Shown here piece by piece: positions 34,282 through 45,488 of a stretch of DNA of 64,000 nt (its first letter is position 1; every line of letters begins with the position of its first letter). The notes beneath the pieces are model-generated. The model ran no database searches, was not told where the DNA came from, and saw only the letters and a list, made by a program, of their open reading frames with translations. Origin of the DNA: Dendrobium chrysotoxum. Its lineage: Eukaryota > Streptophyta > Magnoliopsida > Asparagales > Orchidaceae. The position numbers and the translations under genes were made by a program. The stretch spans positions 8,060,001 through 8,124,000 of the forward strand of contig CM034303.1 of the NCBI GenBank assembly GCA_019925795.1. Direction: 5' to 3'.

Positions 34282-35064
34282 AATTTTAGACGAAAGTGTT
34301 ATTTATGGAAATATCGGGATTTTATCTTTGGAAATATTGGGATTTTATTTTTTTAAAAAAATCTCTCAGCTACAGTAACGTTCGGATTTTATTTTTGGAA
34401 ATGCCCGGTTTTTATTTTTTTTTAAATTCGTTCACAAAATAAAAGTTAGATAATCTTTTTTTTTTCTGTTCGAAATATATTACTCTCTAAACGCTATATC
34501 TATTTTGTAATTTTATTGATTAAAAAAAGTAAAATAAATAAAGTTACTAAACTGCTGAAAATAAAAAAATTAGGGAAAAAATGAATATATAAAATCATTC
34601 TTTATCAACGAATCCAATTTAAAATTGTTTATTTTAATTAAGATATAATTTAAATAACGAATGATAACAAAACAAAATAACAAATGTTTTAAAAAGTCAG
34701 TACAGTATATTAAATTAACTGACTTAATGTTTTTGTCATTAAAGTAAGTAGAATAAGATCTGTCATTACTCATTACGAATTAAGTATGCATATTAAAATG
34801 ATAAAAATTCTATTTAATGAAATTTTATTTTTTTTACTCTTTTGATATTAACTTACAATCTTTTTAATTTATTTTTATAATTTTAAAAAACAACAGGAGC
34901 AAGGGTGGCATCAGGTGGAAGACAAATTATTTTGTGCGGATACCATATGGGTACGATTTTCTATCTGTCTACAGTAAAAGTGCAATGAGCTATACTAAAT
35001 AGGCGTTTACTGTAGACATAGAAAAAATCGGACGATTCTCCCATCTGGTGTCAGCACAGAATAA

Positions 35065-35310
35065 TCTCTCCAGGTGGAGGGAGGCGAGTTTGCCAGCTTT
35101 GGGGATTGGAGTGACCTTGATCCATTGGCCTTGGTTGGTTCAGCTGTATGGAGGAAAGATTTCCTCTCAACATTGTTTGATTTTCTTGAGCAAGTTATTG
35201 TCTACTTCAAGCACGACTCCTCCAAGCCAGGTATCTTTACAATTAACTTAGCCCTCGTAGCTAGAGAGTTGCAAGAAATTTACGGCAGTAAAGTGTGCTT
35301 AATATTTTAG
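35065..35310 (+). other. unrecognised ORF remnant, open only in copy C
   Basis: The frame is open from after a TAA at 35062-35064 to TAG at 35308-35310. It contains FGDWSDLDPLALVGSAVWRK and later LALVARELQEIYGSK. There is no ATG near its start, so it is probably an exon or gene fragment rather than a whole gene. Copies A and B carry frameshifts and stops. I do not recognise the family. Confidence 0.3.
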
Positions 35311-35995
35311 TTTTGGCTAAAAATTATGAGAGGCCAAATTTTTTTCCTATAAAAATCCAAGAAATGAAAATTTATGGGGCCAAACCTAGTTGCAACAATA
35401 TAATAATAAATGAATATACAAGACTTCTTCGTAATCAAAGAAGATGATATTATAAACAATAGAGAATAATTATTTGATTCTCATTATAGGGATTACTGAA
35501 ATCAGATATCTATAGGTGGACTGTTAAAACCCAACAACATTGTTAGATGTTAATAATCAAGTGACAAATAGTCGAATGAGAGGGGTCTAGCGGTGATGGT
35601 GCAATTGCTGGTGGTCGTCATCGATGATCACCAAAAAAATGTAGTAGAGTTTCTTGAGCCCTCTTCATGTAGAATGCGATATTATTTATAGGCTTTTAAG
35701 AGATGTATTTTTGTAAATTTTTCTAAAATTTCAAATACTCCATTATACTGTCTATATTAATCTCCTTGATTATAAATTATTTATCAAATATCTAAATACT
35801 TTACCGATGTCATATTCAAATGATCTTAGCCTAGATTCATCTCATTGAACCGCTAGATTTGACAATAGTACACCACAATTAACCCTGAAGTAATCTCTAG
35901 TCAAAATTACAATAAGGTGGATGTGGAGCACTAGTCTTTCTTTACATTATGTTATTGGACATTACACATATTGATTGAAAAAATAAATAAATAAA

Positions 35996-35998
<3 letters not shown>

Positions 35999-36076
<78 letters not shown>
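35999..36076. repeat. (CT)39 microsatellite
   Basis: There are 39 CT units at the site that has 13 in copy A and 19 in copy B. Confidence 0.9.
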
Positions 36077-36079
<3 letters not shown>

Positions 36080-37182
36080 TGTTAGAAAGCAGAAAAAAAT
36101 ATATATTTACTAAAAAATATACATCATTTATCTGTGTTTCTTAATTATTCAAAATAAGTATTGTTATAAAATTATTAAAGGCAAATTAAATAATCTAAAC
36201 ATCAGTTAACACTGTTGCAATTAAAATAATTAAAATTTTATTTTATTAATTTGAATATTTGTCATGCTTATTTAATTTGTAATCATTAAATAATTATCAA
36301 AATTAATTCTTAATGACTAATATTAATGTACATAATTAAATAAATTAAGTCTTAATTTGGAATAGTTCTTTGCTTTCAAAAAAAAAATATGTTGGGAAGC
36401 TATTTTTTATAGTAGCTTTCAAAAAATCACTTTTACTATAACAATTTTATAATCATCTTTACAGAAAATTACAACCATCCCAAATATATCCTTAATGTGA
36501 AATCATACCAAATATTTGTTAGTTAAACAAATTTGATTTAGGCTATCAGAGTTAAGTTAATATACTAAGCTTAGCTATTTTTGAAATTAGATTGGGTGAT
36601 GGCCTTTGTATAATAATTTGGATGTGAGTTAAAATAAATTTAGTGATTGTTAAAAACAATCGTTATATGTTAATTAAAATAAACAACAATTAATTTAATT
36701 CATTAATGAAGAATGATTTCATTACAAGATTAATGTAATTGTGATCGAATAAGTGATTGACTCCAAAAACAATCTCATTAGTTATAAATAATTTTGTAAC
36801 TCTATTATACGCATTCGCAACTGGACCTACCAAATCAAATTAGGGCACATTTCTTCTCACGTTCTTTCTAATCTCAAATCTCTAACGCTCTTTGCCCAAA
36901 CGGTCTTCCTATGTTTAAGTGGAAATTATTACGTGCGGAGTCTGGATTCTGTGAGGATACATATCAAATACACAGCAAATTAATACACATTTTTTGCTAT
37001 GAATTTATTATATGCACACATAGAATCCGAACGATTCTCCCATTCGGACTCAACATTTAATAATCTCTCCTTGCTAAGACCTACAACAATCCTTGCTATG
37101 ACAGACAAGCTCACCCTACCTTGCTCCACATGCCTAACCACACCCTTTGCTATAACCAACGACGATCCCCACTATGATCGGC

Positions 37183-37190
37183 CTCACCGG
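37183..37190. repeat. hAT target-site duplication, left
   Basis: CTCACCGG, repeated at 56587-56594 on the other side of the hAT element. Confidence 0.9.
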
Positions 37191-40100
37191 TAGGGCTGCA
37201 AATGAACCGAGTGTTCGACAAGCTACTCGTGGCTCGGCTCAATAAGAGCTCATTTATGTTCGTTTGATAAGCTAATAAATGAACAAGCTTGAACAACTTT
37301 GACAATACTCGACAGCTAAATAAACAATCTTGAACAACCTAGCATTCGGCTCGTTTATGTTTACGAATGTTGACCTCGTTTTTGTCTTGATTTACTCTCG
37401 AGCATGTTTAATCAGGTTGATTGGACTTCGTCGGGCTCGATTCAATTCGGGCTGAGTTATGTTGAGTTTGATTCGGACTCGAGTCTGACCCAAACCAGCC
37501 CAATTGAATGCTATTAAGATTTACATGACTTTATTTGTGATTCGAACTAATATCCTAAATCCAATAATCAGATTCGACGGCTTCGATCTTCCCGATATTC
37601 AAAATCTATCATCCCTGCAGTACTTCAGTCGCGTGACTTACCTGTTTCGGAGAGGATGCAGATGTTTTTAGAAGGATCGGACATGTCCAGTCCCCTCTGT
37701 CGTGCTTCATTTCACGTTGAAACGAGCCGGAGCCCGCTGAACTCAAGAGAAGAAATGGTTTGGATTTCCCCCATTGGCAACGATCCCCATCTCTCTCCAG
37801 GAGTTCGGAACCCCTCCCTCTCCGAGCTCTCTCTCGCGTGACCTAGCCCGAGGCTCCTGCCTCCCCGGTTCGCAGAAGCGCTATTTGCGAACTCCAGGCG
37901 AGGCCGCCTCGGTCTCCTCTCTCTCTCCCTCGCGCGTAGCCGACCAGGACGGGACCACCCCGTCCCGACGACCCCCCTCCTCTCTCTGTCTCTCCTCTGT
38001 TCGGACCGAACCAGGAGGCGGAACACCCCCTCTCAGTCACGACAAACCCGGACCCGACGCCGCCCTAGCTAATACCGTCGTTGGACTCGTCTGATTTCAC
38101 CTCCAGTTTCCCTCGCCTCAACTGAAGCTTCTCCTTCTTCTCTAAGGCGGGTAACCTCTTTTTCCACTCCTTCTTCCTCTCCTACCATTGCTTCTTCTCC
38201 TTCCTTTTGCTAATTTCCTCCACTCTTCCCTCTTCTTTTTCTTTCCTATATGTTTGAGCGTGGTGTAGCAAGCCAATATGACCCAATGGTCTCATTTAAT
38301 GGACTTCATGATCATCGAGTTTCTTTTTATTCTTGTTATCATTTAGCTGTGTTATTCTTGCTTTAGGAATGCTCCCTAGCTAATGGTTGTACTAAACCCC
38401 ATGTGCTTTGAGATTACATGAGTTGTGTTAATGTTGATGGCGTGAAAGGTATGAAAAGTTAAGTTGGTGATGAGTGCTAGTCATTACTATGCATGAATGT
38501 AATCAGTCTGAAGTTTATTTGTGAGACTTGTGAGCAAGATATTTACAATCTCATGGAGTCATATCAAACCTTTGCATATCTCCGTCATTGCGTGGTTAAC
38601 ATTTGATTGGAAGTATCTATTTGTGAATGACTGGTTTGGTTGCCTCTTTCATAGCACTGAGAAAATATTTTGGTAGCAAACTAGGGAGACGTGCTTCTCC
38701 TTAGAAATATGAAAAGAGAAATGGGTATTTATGTTGGCTTTGAATGATACTTGCTTCACCTCCTTGTTGTGGTTTATACCTTGGTGTCCCAATTTTAATT
38801 CGGTTATGAGACATAAAACAGGTGGTGTTGATCTCAAACCCTTGGTTTCATGCTCTAAATTATCTTGGAAATGATGTCAAGGAGCATTCATTTTCTTTTT
38901 GGTGAATATTCATAAGTCTTTTATAAAGTATCTTTAGAGAAGTGTTGGGGAACGCTTATGTGCTTTAAATATGAGTTTGCATGGATCCAAGTGTAATACT
39001 GTTTTATGATTAGTTGGAATGCTTCTCTTGAATTTTGGAGAACAAATCGACATCAAAACCCTTCTTTTCTTACTTGCATTTAGTTCAAATTGGATCAAAA
39101 TAAAATGAGGGGATTTCTCTATGCTCCCTTATGTTCGTTCAAGCTTTATGTGAAAATCATGTTGACAATTGTGATAGAATGTTCCGTGAACATCGGAGAG
39201 CAACTTTGCCATCGAATGATCTTTCTTTCTTTTTTTTTTTCAATAGCATGATGTTGACTTTAAACTTTTTGACAAAATGATGAATATTTGGGCACAAAGC
39301 TAGTCTAAGAATGAGGATTAAAAGTCTTTCTTGAATATTTGATGGCATGTAGCAGGGTGAATAAAATTTGTTAAGAAGTCTTATGAATTATTTTATGACC
39401 GAGAGGCTTACATGATTCATCTTATGTCGGAATAGCTCATGAGTTGTTTTATGTTGGAATGCTTTTATGATTCATCGTATGTTGGAAAATCATAGGATTT
39501 GCCTTATATAGGAATATCTTGCAAGTTGCCCTATGGTTGGAAAGTTTTATGGCGAACTATTTTATATTGAAAGTTTCATGAGTGGCTTTATGATTGGATA
39601 GTTCTATGACTTATCTCATGTTAGTTGAAATGCCTCTTGAATTTTGGGGGAGCAAGTTTGTATCAAATTTCTTTCTTATAACTGTATTTTGGTTGGGTTT
39701 CAAGGTCAAATAAGTTGTTGGCCTATTGTCTGATTTAGAGAAGTTTGATCTTGGCTTTCGTTCTCATACGTATGATTCCCTTTATGGTGGCTTTGGTAGA
39801 GACATAAAAGTGATTTGGCACATGCTTAGTAATTTCACCTATGACTTTCAAGTGTACCTCTTACATGTTTCATCGATTATGAGTTGATTGAAAAGTGGAT
39901 TTAAGACCTCTTGTAAAATTCGACATATGTATTGGTAACTCATTCTAAGGAAAGTGAGTACAAGGTGATTTGTAGTGTTTCATATGATTATTTGAGATGG
40001 AAGTTGCCTTGTTTCCTTTATATGCTGTTTGAACTACTTTCTTTAAATTTTGGAGAGTAAGTTGGCATCAAATCCTTCTTCATGTGATTGCATATTTGAT

Positions 40101-42265
40101 AGGAATTTTGAATTTCAAGCTTTTATCAAGATTGGTTGTTTTACTGTTTGGCATAAATAGATATTGTTTCATATCCTCAAATGTGTATGATGCTGTTATG
40201 ATCGTTTTGTTGGAAGTATGAGAGGTATTTTCACATATATTTTCTTTAGTGATTTTCAAAGCCATTCCCTCTATGCTCCCTTAGTTGCTTGTGGCTATGA
40301 ATACTTTTGGAGAGAAGTGTGTTATATTAAGATGTCTCCTTGCATGAGTAGTAGTGTAGTTATTTGGAAGATTTCTTTTAAATGTTGGGAGCATACTTAG
40401 TCATAAAGAGTTAATGGATTTCGAAGTGCTTTCATGCTTTCTCGAGTCTGGCTTTCCTCTTCACTTGTTTGAATTTTATGTAAAGTTGTGTTAGTAATTT
40501 TGTTGAAAAGTTTTTTTTATGGATTTAGCCCACACCAAAATAAAAGCACTCAATTGTCTTGTGTCAGAAAAGACTTTTTATGGATTTCTTATGAAGAGAA
40601 TTTGGGTCACTTTGTTTATGAAGTTTTACAATTATTACTTTGGGATTGAAATTATTTATATGCATGGTTTTGTGTTGGGGACTCTTTAAGTCCTTTTTGG
40701 GATAAAGTGGTATTTTTGAGATCTCTTTAATGTCTTTTCTTTTTAGAATGAAGTGATATTTAGTATATAAATTGCCCCTCTCTTATTAGTATTTATTTCT
40801 AAAGTTGAACTTGGGTTGAATGTGAAATGAAAGTTGCTTGTTCTTGTTTTAGTTTTGGGAGCTTGTTCTCCTCTTCGTTGCTTTGGGTTTCGTATAGGAT
40901 ATAGTTTGAGTCATTGAGTCATTTGAGTACTTATTTTTGGAATGTGGGAATAGCAAAGGGCGCCAAAAACACCTTCTTCTCTATTCGTATTATATCGAAT
41001 TGGGGGTGGAGGTCGTTTTAGAGGCATGCTTGACTTCAAAGAGGTATGCCCAATAATGAGACGCCTATATTCCTTTTATTATTTCTGATTTTCATTCATT
41101 CCTTTTGATATTTTATCGCCTTTCTCTTTACTTCTCTTCTCTCTACTACTATTCTACTTATTATCCTATTTTATTCATAGATTCCTAAGTTTGTTGATAT
41201 ATGTATGAAAAGAACTTCCTTTTGTCCCCTATAACATTAGTGATATCTAAGGACAAAAATTAAGGATCGAGTCTTAGATAACACAAACTTAGGGTCCATG
41301 CTCCTTATAGGATAGAGACACCAAAACATAAACTTAGCGACATATTTTCCTAGGTTTGTTGTGCCTTAATTCATTAGTAATCAACCAACAAAATCTCTCT
41401 TAAATAATAATAGATTGCTTAATCTACTTTTCTTTTAATTTATAACAAACTAAAATAATTCAACAAAATTGGTTATCACTGGGTAACCCAGGCCTAGGAG
41501 GCTATTAAGTTATCCCCAAGGAGGGTGAAATAAACCTCACGACCTCGGTGAGCAACAAAGGTAGTAATCAATCAAACACTAAAATAAAATCTTTAAAATT
41601 AATTCTAAAACATTAATACTTATACTTAAACTAAAGTTTCCCCTTAGCCTCCAACAAACTAAAACACAAGCAACCTTAGCTTAATCATCCTATATAGGAC
41701 ATACCCAAAACCACACAGCCTGTTACACGCACCTAGGCTTGTTTGTTAGGACACGACTCCTAGTCCTAGGTTAGGCCGATGTTTTGTTTTATTATCTGAT
41801 GCCAATTACTCCTGCCAAGTTAGAGAACCTCTGCATTGTTTTATGTTTTAGCAATAACATGTGTATGTTTTATAAATGTGAATATTAAATTTGCTGTTAG
41901 TCACATTTTTATTTACCTACATTTATTTTCTGAATGGCATCTACGCTCATTTGTGTATTTTTTTTTATTTTATCTTGCGAGGTACATTGGGTCAGGCATG
42001 ATCAAGGATCAGTAAATAATTTGCTCGCTTAAAGCTTTTAAGTGGCTACGCCACAATCTTGCAGGGTTGATAATCAGTGGATCGTTTGCTTAGAACTCTT
42101 AAGTGGCTGCGCCACGGTCAGGTATAATCTCTGCAACTTGTAAAGAAAAATTTTTAATTATGTATCGAAACTGCTACACACCACACACATCTTGTTATTA
42201 GCTTTTAGTTTAATATACATATTCTAGCATGTTTAGGTAGTTGGTCATAGGTTAGTGCACTAACG

Positions 42266-42292
42266 AAGCTTTGGCCTTATAGGCCAAAGCTT
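42266..42292. other. 12 bp perfect hairpin in LTR
   Basis: AAGCTTTGGCCT and AGGCCAAAGCTT around a 3-nt loop. The right LTR has it at 54527-54553 with one loop-side change. Confidence 0.8.
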
Positions 42293-42560
42293 GCCCCCCC
42301 TTCTGTGAGCCCTAGAGACCCTTCTGGTCACCTTAGGCCTATAGTGTAGGCCCACCTATTTGTGCAATGGGCATCGTTATTTTCCCACACGAAGTGGGCA
42401 CTGCTAGGATGTTCCATTTTCTCTCGGTTTTGGGTATGATACCCCCCACCTTCTGTGAGCCTTAGAGACTATTAGGGTCATTTAGGCCTGTAGTGTAGGC
42501 CACCTACTTGTGCCATGGGTATCGTTGTTTTCCCACACGAAGTGGGCACAGTTAGGATGA
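42293..42560. repeat. tandem ~140 bp duplication in LTR
   Basis: CCCCTTCTGTGAGCC, TTAGGCCTRTAGTGTAGGCC, TTGTGC.ATGGG.ATCGTT and TTTTCCCACACGAAGTGGGC occur twice in the same order. CCCAC-ACGAA-GTGGG in each copy is a small hairpin. The right LTR has the same arrangement at about 54554-54812, with a 10 bp deletion. Confidence 0.8.
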
Positions 42561-43544
42561 TTTTCTATTGTTATGTGATGAGGGTACCTTGCCTGGAGGG
42601 TATCCTTGGTGTGTTTATTTATTTATTTCCTGTACTCTGAATGTCATGCATGCATTTTTATACACTTTACTTTACAGTGCACTCTGCCTACATACATGCA
42701 TTGCATTAGCATTACTCAAATAAAAAAATGTCACATTATCTTTCAGTAGTCTTTACAATACTCTTACTTATGCATCTGTCTCATGCATCATATACAACGC
42801 TAGGTATATTCTGTTGCATATTATAGAGTCCCTGATTTAAACCTCTGAACTAAAAATCTTTGATTCCTTAGGATAGAGCCTCCTTATCTTGCATACATGT
42901 AGGACGATTGATTATGTTTAGGATGTTAGCTGGCAGCTCACTCCAGGCAAGCATAAGCCCCGATTGTACACTCCTTAATGTGTTCCTTTTCATCTTTGAT
43001 GAATTCTGAGTCTGTCATTTCTCTTAGGATAGTAATCTGATTTTTGATCTTTTAAACTCAAAATTTTAATCACATCTTTATACATTTAAAAAATATTTAA
43101 TCACCACTAAGAATAAAGAGAAGAGTTTATCACCTTTGGAATATAATTTAGGAACTTTTTCTGTACACCAAATTAAAAAGAGAATAATACATCATCCCTA
43201 ATCGAGAGTTTTCTTATGCCAAGGTCTAAGATGTAATTAACCACGGGGGCTTGCGCCCGTAGGAGACTGATTCCCACATCAAATAAATCCCATTCAAGCT
43301 GATGTATCGAATGGGGGAAATCTCGTGACATTTTGGGTCATATATATCATTACCCATCGAGGTGTGTAGGCGAAAGCCGCTATCCTCTATGGCTAATTGT
43401 ATGTATGACTCCATCTGCTCTTCCATTGGCCTGCTTGGGTAGAGTGTAAAGGCCTACGATCGTTTTGTCCTACGGGATAGTGCGGTCGTACTCTTTACAT
43501 TTTATTCCCCATAAGTAGAGTCCTTTCGGAGACCCACAGATTTC

Positions 43545-43560
43545 TGGCGACCACGGTGGG
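43545..43560 (+). promoter_or_regulatory. candidate primer-binding site
   Basis: TGGCGACCACGGTGGG begins six bases after the left LTR. A TGG start matches the CCA end of a tRNA. The TGGCGAC form resembles the tRNA-Arg-type sites I remember for Tat/Ogre gypsy elements and differs from the initiator-Met site usual in copia. The tRNA assignment is inference. Confidence 0.55.
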
Positions 43561-44149
43561 ACAAGTTTCTCCCTCCATCTTTGGATGCTGTATTATTTTC
43601 TTCTGTAGGTATTCCTAATTTGGTGCCTAATTTGAGTTCCTCCTTTCTACTCCACTCACTTCTCTTCATTCTTAATGAAGATTAGATCTTAATGGAGATT
43701 AGATGTTTTTAATGCATAAAGATTTAATTAAAATTTTGAGTTTATTAGATCTTTGTCCTTAATTATCAAATTCAAATCCAGATCAATCTGTTTCAATTCT
43801 CCTTACTCAAATCAAAATTTTAATTTCAATCAATTCCTAGTTGGAATTCTTTTAGACCTAAATTTGATCTATATCATTTCAAATGAAAGTTTATATTCTA
43901 TTTTTGATTACATCATTCATATACTTAACATGTCCTTTAATCTTCATCATCTCTCTCATTTCAGCCCTTTTAGATTGGGTCTTGATTCATATCAGTCTAA
44001 ATAAGAATCCAGATTTTATCTTTAATGGTGGGATCCTTAAATTTGACATATGCAAAATTTTCAAAATAAAAAATTAATTTGAAAAAGGTTTAAGGGTTTA
44101 AAATACAAGACAAACTTTTGAGAAATTTTTTTTAGAGAGTATGTGACTT
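43561..44149. other. LARD internal region, AT-rich leader
   Basis: No gene and no gag remnant recognised. Short minus and plus frames here have no motif. Confidence 0.4.
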
Positions 44150-45150
44150 ATTTTTCTTAATGAAAATTTACCCCTATTTTATTTAAAATATGAAGTGTTG
44201 TTGGTTGACTCCTTTAAACACTTAGAAAAGAAAATTTTTGATGATTTATGAAAGAGTATGTCTCCTCCCGCCCATTCCTTGTATTGGGTGATTCTCATTT
44301 TTGAATTAAAATCTATGTCAAATTGAAATTGGGCATAGAAATGAAAGTTTTCTCCATCATCTTGCAATTTTCTATCTTGTAGGCATCTTTTGCATACTAA
44401 TGAATCTACCTTATAATTTTCTTAATCAGGTTGTTCACCTTTATCATAGGATCGAGTTTGTTTTGTGAATTTTTCTTCCTTACATAAGAGAGTGAGTTTT
44501 CTTCTCTTATATTTGGAAGATAATTTCACAACTGAGAAAATCTTTTTTTAGAGATTTAGAAAGGAAGTCAATTATAAAAATGAAAAGATGTGCAAAGTGC
44601 GCCAAAAATGAAAAGATGTGCAAAATACGTCAAAAATGAAAAGATGCGCAAAGTGCGCCAAATTTAAAAGATGCACAAAGTGTATTAAAAGTGAAAGGAT
44701 GTATAAAGTACATCAAAATTAAGAAAGAGGCACAAAATGAGCCCAAAATGAATATGTAATTGACTTTCCTTTCTTGTAAATCTTTAAATCTCATAAAACT
44801 CATGTGTCTTTTGATATTTTTGATACCTGAGTTTGAAAATCATGACTTTGGATTCATCATTATGCAATGATATTCTATAAGATATAAGATATTTTTCATG
44901 CAAGAAGGTTGAAGAAGATTCAATTTCTTTCTCTAATTTAAATCTCTTTTGAGTTAGATTTCAATTCAAAAATTTCATATCTAAGGGAGAGAGCCCAGTT
45001 TAGCTTGTAGGGAGCTTGACTTGGGTTAGCAAATTTTAAATTCCTAATCTTTTTGGGTTTAGATGGAGCCAACCAACTTCTTACTGAATTTTTCAAATTT
45101 GGTCCCATTTAGCATTTTTGACTGGGTTCATATAATCAAGAGGTAAATTT
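44150..45150 (+). repeat. segment shared with the copia element at the window end
   Basis: On the plus strand this parallels the reverse complement of about 62170-63030. Shared landmarks in order are TCTATCTYGTA..ATCTTTTGCA, TCAGGTTGTTC..CTTTATCATA, TTTAGAAAGGA, GATGCGCAAAG.GCGCCAAA, AGAGGCACAAAAT.AGCCC and TTTGAAAATCA. Similarity is partial, so divergence is old. No protein is recognised. Confidence 0.75.
44577..44735. repeat. ~28 bp tandem repeat around GATGTGCAAAGTGCGCC
   Basis: Six to seven units of AAAAGATGYGCAAARTRCGYCAAA, increasingly diverged to the right. Each contains a short inverted pair (GCGCA..TGCGC). A diverged version is present in the related segment at 62530-62690. Confidence 0.7.
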
Positions 45151-45488
45151 TTCATTCTTAAAAATAATGCTCCTACTCTTTGATTAAATTTCTACTCTTT
45201 AAAAATATATATGAATCAAACTTATCTCAATTAATTGGTGAGTATTTAATATCTTTTAGTGTTTCTACTATTGAGTATGTTTAAATATTTACCTTGTCCT
45301 TTTGAAAACTCATGCATGAAAATTTTTGGATCCCAACATTTGATTATATCTCATTCTTATGGACTGATGTGATTCTTTCCCTGATTGCGCTCTCTTTTTT
45401 GAATCCTGGTTGTTTTGAGTCATGGTTATTTTGCTTATAAATGACCATTTGGAGTGCATTTATTCTCTTAATATCCTATATGCCGCCA
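45151..45488. other. LARD internal spacer
   Basis: AT-rich sequence with no recognised feature, leading into the 45 bp array. Confidence 0.4.

Larger units (their letters stand above)
34260..37190. repeat. tandem segmental duplication, copy C part 1 (PPCK upstream region without the gene)
   Basis: Matches copy B from about 17444 and copy A from about 7271, starting 14 bp before the TATA-like box and running outward. The kinase coding region that should lie to the left is replaced by the relic. The AAATTTTAGAC segment after the TATA box is shared with copy B and absent from copy A, so C is closer to B. It contains MITEs at 34922-35065 and 36350-36496 and the shortened MITE at 36908-37065. Confidence 0.85.
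37368..43538 (+). repeat. left LTR of the LARD (6171 bp)
   Basis: TG...CA ends. A GC-rich block lies at about 37600-38110 within an AT-rich LTR, followed by long AT-rich sequence. Toward the 3' end are a perfect 12 bp hairpin (42266-42292), a duplicated ~140 bp block (42293-42560) and GTGGCTGCGCCAC-type small hairpins near 42030-42118. Small open frames such as 37656-37841 are kept in both LTRs, but near-identity of the LTRs makes this uninformative. Confidence 0.93.

Noticed and set aside
37656..38094. GC-rich frames at the start of the LARD LTR
   Set aside because: Conserved in both LTRs only because the LTRs are nearly identical. No motif, and overlapping frames are open on both strands, as expected from base composition.
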